64,000 nt of DNA from Mycobacterium sp. SMC-8 (GCF_025263565.1 NZ_CP079865.1:62001-126000), one strand, 5' to 3'. Positions 26,857-36,398 are shown, numbered from the stretch's first letter. Numbers and translations are program-made. Notes: a model not told the origin generated them from the letters alone.

Positions 26857-27789
26857 ATGGTGAGCACGAAGTCCCCGCCATTCACGGCGATCACCGCGGC
26901 ACAGGCGGTGGCCCGATACGGCTACGTGCCGGTCATGCTGCTCGGCCTCAACGGCGCCGGTGTGGCGTTAACCGCCGCCGGCGCCCCGAAATACTGGCTG
27001 CTGGCCGTGATGGCCGTCGCGATTGCCACCGCGTTCCTGGTCGAACGTGTCATTCCGTATGACCCCGAATGGAATCATGACCAGGCAGACAGCAGGCGCG
27101 ACCGCATCCACGTCGCAGTCAACGAGACGCTGATCCTGGCCAGCGTGGCTGCCATTCCACTACTAGCTGCGGTCGTCCCGGCCCCGCAGCTGTGGCCGCG
27201 CACCTGGGCATTGCCGCTGCAGGTCCTCGCCGCGATCATGATCGCCGACCTCGGCATCACCGTGGTCCATGTGGCCAGCCACAAGATCGGCGTGTTGTGG
27301 CGTTTCCACGCCGTGCACCACAGCATCACCCGCTTCTACGGCCTCAACGGCCTGATGAAACACCCGCTGCACCAAACCGTCGAGATGGCCGCTGGTGTGG
27401 CACCGCTCATCCTGATCGGTCTGCCCGTCAACGTCGCCTCCCTGCTCGCCCTCGCGGTGGCGATCCAGCTGCTGCTGCAGCACTCCAACGCCGACTACCG
27501 CGTGGGCCCCGCCAAGCACGTCTTGGCTCTCAACGAAGGCCACCGCTTCCATCACCTCAAGTGGGCCGGCATCGGCGACGTCAACTTCGGGCTGTTCACC
27601 CTGGGCTGGGACCACCTCATGCGCACCTACTCCTATAACCCCACCCGCCGATTCGACTCCACCCAGCTCGGCATGGCCGCACACCCCGACTACCCCACCG
27701 CGTACGGGCGGCAGCTGATACACCCCTTCACCCCCGCCGGAGGGTGCAGCCTCAAGTCCACCACCGCGACGAAGGACCCCACCGCGTAG
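26857..27789 (+). CDS. Sterol desaturase/fatty acid hydroxylase-family membrane enzyme
   Basis: A 310-residue membrane protein with about four to five hydrophobic segments. The di-iron His boxes are HVASHKIG (HxxxH), HAVHHS (HxxHH), HPLHQ, and HRFHHLKW (HxxHH), all in the expected order. Enzymes of this family insert oxygen or double bonds in lipids using O2 at a diiron centre in the membrane. The lipid substrate cannot be told. It is behind the AraC-type regulator and may form an operon with it. No link to copper is seen in the sequence other than position. Confidence 0.82.
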   Translation: MVSTKSPPFTAITAAQAVARYGYVPVMLLGLNGAGVALTAAGAPKYWLLAVMAVAIATAFLVERVIPYDPEWNHDQADSRRDRIHVAVNETLILASVAAIPLLAAVVPAPQLWPRTWALPLQVLAAIMIADLGITVVHVASHKIGVLWRFHAVHHSITRFYGLNGLMKHPLHQTVEMAAGVAPLILIGLPVNVASLLALAVAIQLLLQHSNADYRVGPAKHVLALNEGHRFHHLKWAGIGDVNFGLFTLGWDHLMRTYSYNPTRRFDSTQLGMAAHPDYPTAYGRQLIHPFTPAGGCSLKSTTATKDPTA

Positions 27790-28173
27790 AAACCGACACT
27801 GGAGCAGGGCTGAGAGCGACCAGCGTCTAGCGCTCCCGGAACCGTGATTGCCTCAAGCGTTCCCGATCTACGCGTACTAGACCCATAGCCTCCTACGTGG
27901 CCCATTTCGCGCCACGAGCCGACGATCGACGAACAAACGATCGGCAGCCCGTTCGGCGCCTGCCAGAGCTAGCCGGATGCCATGTCGGGCAGGCCAGAGC
28001 GCAAGTCTGCGTCTTTACTGAATCTTCATCGAAGGACTAAGAAAGCCAAATGACGCATCAGCACACTTGAACCATATCCGTGAACGGTGCACCGCCGCCC
28101 GCGAACGGCCGTCGCGGCGCACGCAGTGCCCGCTCATCAGCGATGTCAACATTCGGATACGGAGACCACACTG
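27790..28173. other. Intergenic, 384 bp, before the L,D-transpeptidase
   Basis: No gene is supported. It holds the possible response-regulator repeat at 28011-28028 (on the minus strand) and a Shine-Dalgarno site (GGAGA, 28161-28165) for the next gene. An in-frame upstream extension of that gene to 28087 lacks a start signal. Confidence 0.5.
28011..28028 (-). promoter_or_regulatory. Candidate response-regulator repeat before the L,D-transpeptidase
   Basis: On the minus strand it reads TGAAGAT, four bases, TAAAGAC, an imperfect copy of the TGAAGAT-N4-TGAAGAT repeats at 38096 and 40922, with the same 11-bp period. It is 146 bp upstream of the start codon at 28174. Confidence 0.35.
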
Positions 28174-29397
28174 ATGCCGCAGGCGACTTGCCTCCCACCG
28201 TTTCGCAGGACGGCGCAGTGGCTGCGGACGGCCGTCCTAGCGATGGCGGTGCTGCTGATCGCGGCCGCGTGCAGCTCGTCGCCGGCCGCCGCGCCCCAGC
28301 CCGAGGTCATCACTGATAAAGGCACCCCGTTCGCCGACCTGCTAGTGCCCAAATTGCAGGCGTCGGTGACCGACGGAGCGATCGGCGTCGCGGTGGACTC
28401 CCCTGTTACCGTGTCCGCCGGTGACGGCGTTCTCGGCCAAGTCTCGTTGACCAACGAAGCCGGCGAACTCGTCGACGGACAGCTCAGCCCCGATGGCGTG
28501 TCCTGGTCGTCGGCCGAGCCGCTGGGATACAACAAGCAGTACACCCTTCATGCCCAGGCCCTTGGACTGGGCGGCGCGACCACTACGACAGCGACCTTCG
28601 AAACCCACTCGCCCGACAACTTAACGATGCCCTACGTCCTGCCCAACGACGGGGAAACGGTTGGCGTGGGCCAACCCATCGCGATCCGCTTCGATGAAAA
28701 CATCACCGACCGGATTGCGGCGCAGCAAGCGATCAACGTGACCACCAACCCCCCGGTCGAGGGAGCCTTCTACTGGCTCAATAATCGCGAAGTACGGTGG
28801 CGCCCAGCCGAATACTGGAAACCGGGAACAAAAGTAGAGGTGGCGGTCAACGCCTACGGCGTCAACTTCGGTGACGGGCTGTTCGGTCAGGATGACGTCA
28901 CTACCCGGTTCACCATCGGTGACGAGGTCATCGCCACCGCCGATGACGCCACCAAAACGATGACTGTGCGGCGCAATGGTCAGATCGTCAAGACCATGCC
29001 CATCTCCATGGGTAAAGCCAAGACCCCGACCGATAACGGCGCCTACATCATCGGAGATCGTTACTCGTTTCTGGTGATGGATTCGTCCACCTACGGAGTT
29101 CCGGTCAACTCTCCTGACGGATACCGCACCGAGGTGGAGTGGGCGACCCAGATGTCCTACAGCGGGATCTACGTGCACTCTGCACCGTGGTCGGTGGGCA
29201 GCCAAGGTATCGCCAATGTCAGCCACGGATGCCTCAACGTCAATCCGGCCAACGCCCGCTGGTTTTACGACAACACCCGACGCGGCGACATCGTTGAGGT
29301 CATCAACACCACCGGCCCCACGCTGTCGGGGACAGACGGTTTAGGTGACTGGAACATCCCTTGGGATCAGTGGAAAGCCGGCAACGCCAACCTCTGA
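28174..29397 (+). CDS. ldt: L,D-transpeptidase lipoprotein (mycobacterial type)
   Basis: Starts at ATG 28174, eight bases after GGAGA, 407 residues. Residues 1-33 are a lipoprotein signal ([10 protein letters not shown], lipidated Cys33). Two immunoglobulin-like domains follow (about 45-260, with [17 protein letters not shown]), then the YkuD domain with [10 protein letters not shown] and SHGCLNV, catalytic Cys353. It forms 3-3 cross-links in peptidoglycan outside the membrane. The length and domain order match the LdtMt2/LprQ group. It stands near two NlpC/P60 hydrolases and may be controlled by the two-component system at 38172. It appears intact. Confidence 0.93.
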   Translation: MPQATCLPPFRRTAQWLRTAVLAMAVLLIAAACSSSPAAAPQPEVITDKGTPFADLLVPKLQASVTDGAIGVAVDSPVTVSAGDGVLGQVSLTNEAGELVDGQLSPDGVSWSSAEPLGYNKQYTLHAQALGLGGATTTTATFETHSPDNLTMPYVLPNDGETVGVGQPIAIRFDENITDRIAAQQAINVTTNPPVEGAFYWLNNREVRWRPAEYWKPGTKVEVAVNAYGVNFGDGLFGQDDVTTRFTIGDEVIATADDATKTMTVRRNGQIVKTMPISMGKAKTPTDNGAYIIGDRYSFLVMDSSTYGVPVNSPDGYRTEVEWATQMSYSGIYVHSAPWSVGSQGIANVSHGCLNVNPANARWFYDNTRRGDIVEVINTTGPTLSGTDGLGDWNIPWDQWKAGNANL

Positions 29398-29881
29398 AAC
29401 TCAGATCAGCAGCGGAGACTCACAACCGCCGCCTCCCAGTCACCTCGTGGCACCAGTTAGCGTGCCAGCAGGACGTTTCGCATCCACCGAACCGGGTTGC
29501 GAACTGCCAAGTGTCACCCAAGCATCGCGCCGTGGGGCCCACGCAGCACAGGTAGCGCAGCCCTTTCCGCTACGGCACCTTTGGTTTGCCGCCCTAGGTA
29601 AAGGCATTTTCACATGTCCGGACCACCGCTTATTTCGTAGCCTTTGCCATCGACGATCGACACTTTCAAGCACCCATTCGCAAAACACCATTAGCAATTT
29701 CAGCTGCCGAAGTTCCAGCATTGTAATTATGTTGCAGGTGTTACTGATGAGGCATATGTGAGTTAGGCTGATCTACGTATTCGCTACGTACATCGTTGCT
29801 GCACAGTACGGAACGCTCTGTTTCGCCTTTCTTGGCGAAACCAATCACCGGCGCTCCGACAGCCGAAAGAAAGAACGCCAT
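29398..29881. other. Intergenic, 484 bp, with a BlaI-type palindrome
   Basis: No gene is supported. AT content is higher than around it in 29640-29800. The strong palindrome at 29771-29793 lies near its end. Some low-AT-rich segments look like leftover intergenic DNA; no repeat family was recognised. Confidence 0.5.
29771..29793. promoter_or_regulatory. BlaI-family operator A
   Basis: ATCTACGTA, five bases (TTCGC), TACGTACAT: a palindrome with one mismatch in the arms. It is about 90 bp before the RipB-like gene. The same motif is found at 31485, 34655 and 36280. Confidence 0.7.
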
Positions 29882-30628
29882 ATGGAACCGATGGCCCGAT
29901 GCGTCCGCCCGGAGGAAGGCCGCGTATCTGCGGTCGGCTTTCGCCTGACTGGGGTGATCGTTGCCGTCGTCGCGACGGTACTTTTGGCGTGCACGCCAGC
30001 AGCCTCCGCCGAGCCGACAGGCGGTCCGTGGGATCCACTCCTGCCCAAGATCCCGAGTGCGGGAGCGCCCGGCGATCCGGTTGCCATCGCCAACGCGTCC
30101 TTGCAGGCGACGGCCGTTGCCACCCAGACTGCGATGGACTTGGGGCGTAGCTTCCTGAGCAGTCTCGGACTCGTCAGTCCCGCGGCAAGCCCCCAAACGA
30201 GCGTCCGCGGCAACCGTCTCTACGGTGCCCAGGCGATCGAATACGTTATCCGCAGGGCAGGAACGCAGATCGGCGTTCCCTACTCCTGGGGAGGGGGCAG
30301 CCTCACCGGCCCTAGTCGCGGTGTCGACCAAGGCGCAGGCACCGTCGGTTTCGACTGCTCAGGACTGACACGATTCGCCTTCGCCGGCGTCGGAGTACTG
30401 TTGCCGCGATGGTCCGGCGACCAGTACAACGCTGGCCGCAAGGTACCTCCCGCGCAAGCTAAACGCGGCGACCTCCTGTTCTGGGGGCCCGGCGGAAGCC
30501 AACACGAAGCGATCTACCTCGGCGGCGGAAAAATGATCGAGGCGCAACAAACCGGCGTTCCCATCAAGATTTCACCGGTGCGTACCGCCGGGATGACACC
30601 CTACGTCATACGGATTATCGAGACCTGA
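29882..30628 (+). CDS. ripB-like: NlpC/P60 peptidoglycan hydrolase, RipB-like
   Basis: A 248-residue protein with an N-terminal signal peptide (about residues 15-43, ending PAASAEP). The NlpC/P60 domain (about 118-248) has the catalytic Cys159 in VGFDCSGLTRFAF and a His in QHEAIYLGGGKMIEA. It cuts the D-Glu/DAP bond of stem peptides outside the membrane. The catalytic part is very similar to the RipA-like protein at 36399, so the two come from one family (in M. tuberculosis ripA and ripB are adjacent; here they lie 6 kb apart). Operator A lies before it, so BlaI-type control is likely. Confidence 0.9.
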   Translation: MEPMARCVRPEEGRVSAVGFRLTGVIVAVVATVLLACTPAASAEPTGGPWDPLLPKIPSAGAPGDPVAIANASLQATAVATQTAMDLGRSFLSSLGLVSPAASPQTSVRGNRLYGAQAIEYVIRRAGTQIGVPYSWGGGSLTGPSRGVDQGAGTVGFDCSGLTRFAFAGVGVLLPRWSGDQYNAGRKVPPAQAKRGDLLFWGPGGSQHEAIYLGGGKMIEAQQTGVPIKISPVRTAGMTPYVIRIIET

Positions 30629-30690
30629 CCCCGAACGCCTCCGCCAACAGCTTCCTCCCACCAAACGCCTTGTCTGCACCGGGTAATGGT

Positions 30691-31437
30691 TCAGCCGGCC
30701 AGACAGTAGCCGATGCCGCGGACCGTCCGGACATAGCGCGGACGAGACGGGGCGTCACCGAGCTTGCGTCGAAGATTGCCGATGTGCACGCCCAGTGCCG
30801 ACCGCCCGCCGGGCTGCGTCGCCCCCCAAAGGACTTCCTGAAGTCGTCGGCACGTCACGGGCTCCCCTGGATCATCGGACAACACCCGAAGGATCGCGAA
30901 CTCCGTTCGAGTCAGCGATATGACGTTGCCGCGCTGATAGACCCGCCGGACCCCCACGTCGATCACCAGATCGTCGACGTGGCGTCGCTGCGCGCCGCCG
31001 ACCTCGCTGCGCTGGTGAGAACGCCTGAGCGTCTGCCGTATTCGCGTGTTGAGTATGTCGCGGGAGCCGATGGGAGCCACTCCGACGCGCGATATTAGTG
31101 GCGCCATATCTGTGTCGGCGAGCGCGACGACGCCGCAATGGGCGGCCTGGCGAACACGGTCAAGGACGACGGCGCCGTGCGCGGATGATCCCACGCACAC
31201 CACCACCACATCGGGGTCATCGCCGAGCACCGCGGTGAGCGCTGCAGCATCTGAGCGTGCGACGTCGACGGCGAACTCTTCAGCGCGTAGGGTGCGGGCC
31301 AACATGTCGGCGTAGATGCGCCGAGGCTCAACCAGCAGAACGCGAATGCGCCCAGCGGCTACCGCCGGAGAGGCAACGCTGCCCGAAGCGGGGTGCGGCT
31401 CGATGGTCGTGGCAGTCTCCTTGCCAGCGTGGGCCAT
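30691..31437 (-). CDS. OmpR-type regulator with a degenerate receiver domain
   Basis: A 248-residue protein. The C-terminal winged helix (about 150-248: LTRTEFAILRVLSDDPGEPVT..., then RYVRTVRGIGY) is a normal OmpR/PhoB DNA-binding domain. The N-terminal receiver fold is visible (RVLLVEPRR...VARSDAAAL), but the phosphorylation Asp is missing (VVVVCVGSS has Cys at that position), the acidic pair is reduced to one Glu (VEPRR), and the conserved Lys is absent. It probably works without phosphorylation by a kinase, possibly by Cys chemistry or constitutively. No kinase gene is beside it. Operator B lies 50 bp upstream of its start. Confidence 0.85.
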   Translation of the reverse strand: MAHAGKETATTIEPHPASGSVASPAVAAGRIRVLLVEPRRIYADMLARTLRAEEFAVDVARSDAAALTAVLGDDPDVVVVCVGSSAHGAVVLDRVRQAAHCGVVALADTDMAPLISRVGVAPIGSRDILNTRIRQTLRRSHQRSEVGGAQRRHVDDLVIDVGVRRVYQRGNVISLTRTEFAILRVLSDDPGEPVTCRRLQEVLWGATQPGGRSALGVHIGNLRRKLGDAPSRPRYVRTVRGIGYCLAG

Positions 31438-31484
31438 TCACGGCGTGAAGGCGTCTGCGCGGATGCTGGAACCAGCATATCGCC

Positions 31485-31507
31485 ATCTACGTAGTTACTA
31501 CGTAGAT
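31485..31507. promoter_or_regulatory. BlaI-family operator B
   Basis: ATCTACGTA, five bases (GTTAC), TACGTAGAT: a perfect arm pair, the best copy of the motif. It lies 48 bp upstream of the degenerate-receiver regulator, between it and the MFS gene stop (31548). Confidence 0.75.
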
Positions 31508-31547
31508 GACGATATGGGGTATCGAGCATGTTCGCGTCGTTGGGTGT

Positions 31548-32810
31548 TCAGCGCGGAGGTTGCGCGGAGGATGTCAGCTGTTCGGGTTGAAGTCGGCCCC
31601 GTCGGTCCAGCCGGAACAAGGCCGCGGCGGAGGCCAGCCCGATTGCCGACAGCAGAACCCACAGCAGCCAGGGTTGTCCGAGATCTCGGGCGGCCTGCAT
31701 CAGCGAGCCGGTGGCCAGATTGCCGACAAGAATGCCGACTCCGACGATGGTGTTGTAGAAGCCGTAGTGCGTTCCGATGAGACGGTTGTTGGCCAATGAG
31801 ACGACGGTGTCCATCTCGAACGGGAAGACCGCCGCCGACCCGACCGCCAGCACCGCCGTGGCGACGAGTAACGCGGTCGCGGCGGCGACTCTGCCTGCCC
31901 TGGTGTCATCAGGCAGCACGATCAGCGGCAAAAACGACGCCGCGAGGATCAGCATGCCGATCACCAGGGAGCGGCCGGCGCCCCAGCGGTGGGCGAACCA
32001 TCGTGTGATCCGCATCTGGCCGAGGACGGCAACCAGACCCGAGACCACGAAGATCATGGCGGTGACAACGGAATCGTTGCGCGGAAACAGGTCTCGCGCC
32101 TGAAGCGGCAATGCCAGATAGACCTGGAATGACAAGACATACGACCCGATCATGGCCGCCGCGAAGAGCAGAAAGGAGCGGTTGGCCGCGACTGTTCGCC
32201 AGTCCTGCAGCACCGATGTCTTCTCGTCAGGTGTCCCCGCGGCGCGGTGGGGCAATGCTAAGAGTTGGGCCACGGTCAGCGCAGCGAACACGACCGCTGC
32301 GGCGGCAGCTGTCATTCGGAAATCGACGAACATCAAGGCCAGCCCGACAAGGGGTCCGGCCAGAATGCCCGCCTGATAGAACACGTTGAACACCGCGAAG
32401 GCTTCCACGCGCCGTGGGCCCGCGTCGGCCGCCAGATAGGCGCGCACCGCAGGATTGAACAGGGCGCCGGCGAAGCCGGTTGCTGCCGAGGCGATCAGAA
32501 CCGCCGGTAGCGATTCAGCGAAGACAAGCAAGCCGAATCCTGCTGTCCGGAGGACACATCCGCAGACGATGAGCGGTTTGTAGCCCAGCCGGTCTGCCAG
32601 AGTGCCGCCGATGAGAAACATGCCTTGCTGGGAGAAGTTACGTACACCCAGCACCAGGCCGATGGCCCACGCGGCCAGCCCCAACGGGCCGGCGAGGTAG
32701 CCGGCCAGGTAAGGCATGAGCATGTAAAAGCCCAGGTTGATGCCGAATTGGTTGATCATCAGCATCCGACTGGGCCAACCAAAGCTGCGGAAGGCTGACA
32801 GCAGGGTCAT
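31548..32810 (-). CDS. MFS transporter (Rv0849-like), end of the lpqS operon
   Basis: Starts at ATG 32810, which overlaps the cysK2 stop (ATGA), 420 residues. Twelve hydrophobic segments are visible, with the MFS loop-2/3 motif [12 protein letters not shown]. The substrate is not known. In M. tuberculosis the corresponding operon (lpqS, cysK2, an MFS gene, Rv0849) is copper-inducible through RicR. Here the same order is conserved, with tight gene overlap, so export of a thiol or metal complex is a reasonable idea. It is intact. Confidence 0.82.
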   Translation of the reverse strand: MTLLSAFRSFGWPSRMLMINQFGINLGFYMLMPYLAGYLAGPLGLAAWAIGLVLGVRNFSQQGMFLIGGTLADRLGYKPLIVCGCVLRTAGFGLLVFAESLPAVLIASAATGFAGALFNPAVRAYLAADAGPRRVEAFAVFNVFYQAGILAGPLVGLALMFVDFRMTAAAAAVVFAALTVAQLLALPHRAAGTPDEKTSVLQDWRTVAANRSFLLFAAAMIGSYVLSFQVYLALPLQARDLFPRNDSVVTAMIFVVSGLVAVLGQMRITRWFAHRWGAGRSLVIGMLILAASFLPLIVLPDDTRAGRVAAATALLVATAVLAVGSAAVFPFEMDTVVSLANNRLIGTHYGFYNTIVGVGILVGNLATGSLMQAARDLGQPWLLWVLLSAIGLASAAALFRLDRRGRLQPEQLTSSAQPPR

Positions 32811-33925
32811 CGTGACTGCCTCTCGGTGGGGTCGACAACGGTGGTGCATCGCGTCCACGCCGTGACTGTCTGGGTCATCGGGTCCTCAATGGTGGCGGGA
32901 TGCCGTGGGAGCGCTGCGTCGAGCAGGCCGTGGGCGCGGCAGTAGTCGTCGTTGTAGATGGTGTCGAAGTAGCGCTGCGGACCGTCCGGGAAGATCGCTG
33001 CGACAGTGGCTCCGGCAGGGCTATTGCGTGCGACCCAGCCTGCAACTAGGGCGACCGCACCGACGCTCCAGCCGCCACTGGCGTAGTGGGTGGCCGCCAG
33101 GGTGCGGCATGCCCACACCGACTCCGCGGGGGCAACCCAATGCACTTCGTTGAACGCTTGGTAGTCGACGTTGCCGGGATAGATGCTCGATCCCAGGCCG
33201 CGCATGAGCCGAGAAGCCGCGGGCTGGCCGAAGATCGTCGAGCCCACCGTGTCGACGCCGATCAGCCGCAGCTGCGGGTTAAATTCTCGGAGGACGCGTG
33301 CGACGCCGGCCGAGTGGCCTCCGGTGCCCACCGAGCACACCAGGACATCAACGGCGCCGAGTTGTTCGTTCAGTTCCAACGCGAGCCCGCGGTAGGCCTC
33401 GACGTTATCGGGGTTGCTGTATTGATCGGGATGCCACGCGCGCGGGTCGGTGGCCAAGATCTTCTGCACGCGGTCACGGCGAGCCTGCTGCCAGCCTCCC
33501 TGTGGGTGCGGTTCAGTGACCAATTCGATGTCGGCGCCGAATGCGGCGAGCATATTCTGAATGATCGGCTCCATCCCGGGGTCGGTGACCAAGGTGACGG
33601 GGTGCCCGTAGACCGTTCCGGCTAGTGCGAGACCCAACCCCAGTGTCCCGCTGGTGGATTCGACTATGCGGGCGCCGGGGGCAAGTGCCCCGCGGGAGCG
33701 GGCGCGTTCGACCATGTGTAGCGCGGGTCGGTCTTTCATCCCTCCCGGGTTGAAGCCTTCGAGTTTGGCCCAAAAGCCCCGCTCTTCTGACGTGAACGGT
33801 GCGCTGATTCTCAAGACAGGGGTCTGGCCAACCATGGTGGCCGGCCGCTCGTTGCGGCCGCGTTGTGGCTGTGCCGATCGGGTGTGGGAAGTGCGTGCAT
33901 GGCGGATTGGCAGGGCAGGATTCAT
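32807..33925 (-). CDS. cysK2: PLP-dependent cysteine synthase-like enzyme (CysK2-like)
   Basis: Start at ATG 33925; the longer frame to 33988 has no support. 372 residues. The PLP lysine is Lys64 in [10 protein letters not shown]; the cofactor phosphate loop is [10 protein letters not shown] (Gly-rich), and STSGTLG is the substrate Asn/Thr-loop. All fold-type II beta-family residues are there. M. tuberculosis CysK2 uses O-phosphoserine and thiosulfate to make S-sulfocysteine, so a similar reaction is expected. It overlaps the MFS gene and follows lpqS by 102 bp. Its role in metal and oxidant defence through thiol supply would fit the copper setting. Confidence 0.83.
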   Translation of the reverse strand: MNPALPIRHARTSHTRSAQPQRGRNERPATMVGQTPVLRISAPFTSEERGFWAKLEGFNPGGMKDRPALHMVERARSRGALAPGARIVESTSGTLGLGLALAGTVYGHPVTLVTDPGMEPIIQNMLAAFGADIELVTEPHPQGGWQQARRDRVQKILATDPRAWHPDQYSNPDNVEAYRGLALELNEQLGAVDVLVCSVGTGGHSAGVARVLREFNPQLRLIGVDTVGSTIFGQPAASRLMRGLGSSIYPGNVDYQAFNEVHWVAPAESVWACRTLAATHYASGGWSVGAVALVAGWVARNSPAGATVAAIFPDGPQRYFDTIYNDDYCRAHGLLDAALPRHPATIEDPMTQTVTAWTRCTTVVDPTERQSR

Positions 33926-34027
33926 CGATGAATGTCGCTTCTGTGAGGCCGCGACGAAGCGCGGCGACTGACGGCAGGTAGCGGTCACCGGCCACCGTCG
34001 AAGACGACGGGGCCTGACGCTAGCCGA

Positions 34028-34444
34028 TCAGCGGCGCGCGATACACAGGTGGGCGAGCACGTCGCGGCCGGTGCGCAGGGCGCGGGCGTTCCGTGGTGGA
34101 CCGCGGATAGGCGCCTTCGCCGCCTGGCACCACAGCAGCGGAAGCACAACCACGACGAGGCCCAACGCGAGCGCGATCAGGGAAACCGTTCCCCGCGGCA
34201 GGATCGCTTCGGCCAATGTGTCGGGCGTGCACTCGGCGTCGGGTTGGGAGACGTGGGGGTGGTCGAGCTCGACAGACATCGGCGCGCCGACCGCACTGGT
34301 GGCCAGGGTGTGCGGTCCGTGCGTAGGTGCCGCATTCACGCCGGGCAGTGCCCACTCGGCTCCGACGATGACGGTCCAGAACGCGATCAACGCCGCGACG
34401 ATGGCGCGGCGGCGTTGCCCAGAGTTCGCGTCGAAGTACTTCAC
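34028..34444 (-). CDS. lpqS: LpqS-like secreted protein
   Basis: A 138-residue protein with a signal peptide (about residues 13-40, ending GVNAAP) but without a clear lipobox Cys, unlike M. tuberculosis LpqS. It contains HPHVSQPDAECTPDTLAEAILP and the C-terminal LRTGRDVLAHLCIARR, which resembles LpqS ends. It is followed by cysK2 and an MFS gene as in the copper-responsive M. tuberculosis operon. The function of LpqS is unknown; His and Cys residues could bind copper. A BlaI-type palindrome, and not a TACCCC palindrome, lies in its upstream region. Confidence 0.7.
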   Translation of the reverse strand: MKYFDANSGQRRRAIVAALIAFWTVIVGAEWALPGVNAAPTHGPHTLATSAVGAPMSVELDHPHVSQPDAECTPDTLAEAILPRGTVSLIALALGLVVVVLPLLWCQAAKAPIRGPPRNARALRTGRDVLAHLCIARR

Positions 34445-34777
34445 GATGTTGCCGACTGTAGCAGCGGATCGGCGAATTCAGGCTCGGCCCCTGAGCCGAT
34501 GCCGGGTTGTGATCAGAGCGCGACCGCCGTCGCGCCGAGCCAACCGGCCGTTCCGTCGCACGATCGACTTCGCCCGATGCCCTTGCGAAAACGCCCTTTT
34601 GGAGGTTCCGCGAAGGAGATGCAATAGATCGGAGCGCTGCTTGTACCGCAGATCATCTACGGTTTTACTACGTAGATAATTTGCTCTCTATCGGCCCGCG
34701 CGCCAAGCGGTGTTTCCTTTGCTGGCGGCCTACGCGCATTGGCTCCACCTGCGCAGCGTGCGGCCGGCGTTGAGGCG
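34445..34777. other. Intergenic, 333 bp, between lpqS and the M56 gene
   Basis: No gene is supported. Operator C (34655-34677) lies in it. I found no TACCCC-N-GGGGTA palindrome here, in contrast to copZ. Confidence 0.5.
34655..34677. promoter_or_regulatory. BlaI-family operator C
   Basis: ATCTACGGT, five bases (TTTAC), TACGTAGAT. The right arm is perfect and the left has two changes. It is 210 bp upstream of lpqS, which implies a long 5' leader. Confidence 0.65.
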
Positions 34778-35701
34778 CTAGTGGTGGCAGAGCACCTGGA
34801 TGAGAGCGGGTGTGGCGAGCATGGCGGTGATCGCGGCTGTCAGGCAGATGCGGTGGCGCCATCGCACGTGCCGGCGTGTGGGGGTGAGCAGGCGCTGCGC
34901 TCGCGCGATGACCGCTGTTCCCGCCGCGGCGAGGCCTTCCCGCGCAGGCGGGTGTTCTCCGGCCAGAGCAGATAAACCAGCCAACAGCGGATGCGTGCCG
35001 ACGCGGCGCACGGCGGTGTCGTCAGCGCACATCTCCAGCAGTTCACCCACACGATGAGGGGCCGTCGCGAAAAGCGGAAGCCGCGGCAGTGTGCCCCCCA
35101 AAGCGCGGAGCGCCATGAGGATGTGGTGGTGGCGCCCCGAGATGTGCGCGTTTTCATGCGCCAGAACCGCTTTGAGCTGTGATCGGTTCAACGACTTCAT
35201 CGCCGCGGAGGTGACGATGATGGCGTTCGGGCGTCCGACCACGCAGTAGGCAGCAGGCCGGTCGGCCTCCACGACCACCACATTGGGATGGTCGGTGGGT
35301 CGGCCGACGATCCGCGCGGCACGCGCGTGCTCGTGACTTCGCGCCCGCAGCCGCGACAAGCAGCGACCGATCCGCATTACGACGAACCCTGACGTCAGGG
35401 TTCCTACCGCGATGAGAACAACAGAACCGATTCGTCCGGCCATGGGGGTGTGCTCGGAGAAGCCAAACAGCTCCAGGCACAGCGTCACGACCGCGCCCGT
35501 ACGAATACTGTCCGTCGTTGCGCCGATGACCATGATCAGCGCGACGAGCCACGCCGTCAGCGTCGCGGCGACGGTGGCCAGCCAGGCGGCCACTCCCATA
35601 TGGGGGCTGATGCCGTGACGGGTCATCCGCCTCAGGACCGGTGGCGCCCACCAGGCCAGCGCGCTGCCGTAGAGGAGCAGCCACAGCGCGGCGGTCATCA
35701 C
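34778..35701 (-). CDS. M56-family membrane metallopeptidase (BlaR1-like, no sensor domain)
   Basis: A 307-residue membrane protein (GTG 35701 or ATG 35698). Four to five membrane segments, the zinc motif HExxH as AHENAHISGRHH (His182, Glu183, His186) and a third-ligand region ELLEMCADDTAVRRVG further on. There is no penicillin-binding sensor domain outside the membrane, as in the M. tuberculosis Rv1845c type. The protease probably cuts the BlaI-type repressor when the wall or metal signal arrives. It overlaps the blaI gene by four bases. Confidence 0.87.
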   Translation of the reverse strand: MMTAALWLLLYGSALAWWAPPVLRRMTRHGISPHMGVAAWLATVAATLTAWLVALIMVIGATTDSIRTGAVVTLCLELFGFSEHTPMAGRIGSVVLIAVGTLTSGFVVMRIGRCLSRLRARSHEHARAARIVGRPTDHPNVVVVEADRPAAYCVVGRPNAIIVTSAAMKSLNRSQLKAVLAHENAHISGRHHHILMALRALGGTLPRLPLFATAPHRVGELLEMCADDTAVRRVGTHPLLAGLSALAGEHPPAREGLAAAGTAVIARAQRLLTPTRRHVRWRHRICLTAAITAMLATPALIQVLCHH

Positions 35702-36060
35702 CGACGACCCTTGCGCAGAGCCGCCTTCAATTGAGCGGACTGCTCGGCGTTCATCTGCTCAACAAAGAAGGCCAGCACCGCATCGGTATCCCCGCCGGCG
35801 TCGAACGCGGCCTTCATCAAACGCGCGGAACGCTCCTCGCGGCTCATGGACGCCTGATACACGTACGCTTTCCCATCGCGCTGACGTTGCAACCAGCGCT
35901 TGCGGTACAGGTTGTCCATCGTCGACATCACGGTGGTGTAAGCGATCTGGCGCCGTTGAGAGATCTCGTCGAAAACCTCACGCACCGTGACAGGCTCGGC
36001 GTAATCCCACACGCAATCCATGACCACCGCTTCGAGGTCGCCGAATCCTCGCTGTTCCAT
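35698..36060 (-). CDS. blaI: BlaI/MecI/CopY-family repressor
   Basis: A 120-residue protein. The winged helix FGDLEAVVMDCVWDYAEPVTVREVFDEI is the typical N-terminal DNA-binding domain (with ITYTTVMSTMDNLYRK-like recognition helix as IAYTTVMSTMDNLYRKRWL), and the C-terminal helices form the dimer. It represses genes at ACTAC-like palindromes; the motif ATCTACGTA-N5-TACGTAGAT found four times around it is the natural candidate. It overlaps the M56 protease gene (stop and start overlap), so repressor and protease are made together. The regulon predicted from the motif includes its own operon, the RipA-like gene, RipB-like gene, an orphan regulator and the lpqS operon. Confidence 0.88.
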   Translation of the reverse strand: MEQRGFGDLEAVVMDCVWDYAEPVTVREVFDEISQRRQIAYTTVMSTMDNLYRKRWLQRQRDGKAYVYQASMSREERSARLMKAAFDAGGDTDAVLAFFVEQMNAEQSAQLKAALRKGRR

Positions 36061-36279
36061 TTGCGCCTCCCGCTCTCCGCGACGAGCTGGCCTCCTCGCG
36101 CCCCGAGCTCTTCAGTCCCCAATGTAGCCGCCGAGCTGGGAAAAGCCGCGATACGCCTCACCTGGACCGCATAGGGCCAGCATCTGCACTACCGGCCGCG
36201 GCGCGTGAACCTAGCGCCCGTGGCGCACAGTTGTAACCGACCTGAGACTGTGACAGACGTTCCTCCTGATACCAAAGTG

Positions 36280-36317
36280 ATGTACGTTCCGTCTACGTAC
36301 TATTGTGCTACGTACTT
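36280..36317. promoter_or_regulatory. BlaI-family operator D with an extra half site
   Basis: ATGTACGTT, five bases (CCGTC), TACGTACTA (36280-36302), then a further half site TACGTACTT at 36309-36317. It lies between the divergent blaI (minus) and RipA-like (plus) genes, so it should control both. Confidence 0.7.
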
Positions 36318-36398
36318 AGCTCGGTAGTAGGAGTGCCGCGGGTGCCTTTCGGCTTAGGTGCGCGGCTCGACAACGCTCACCCCAGCTGAGGAGATTCG

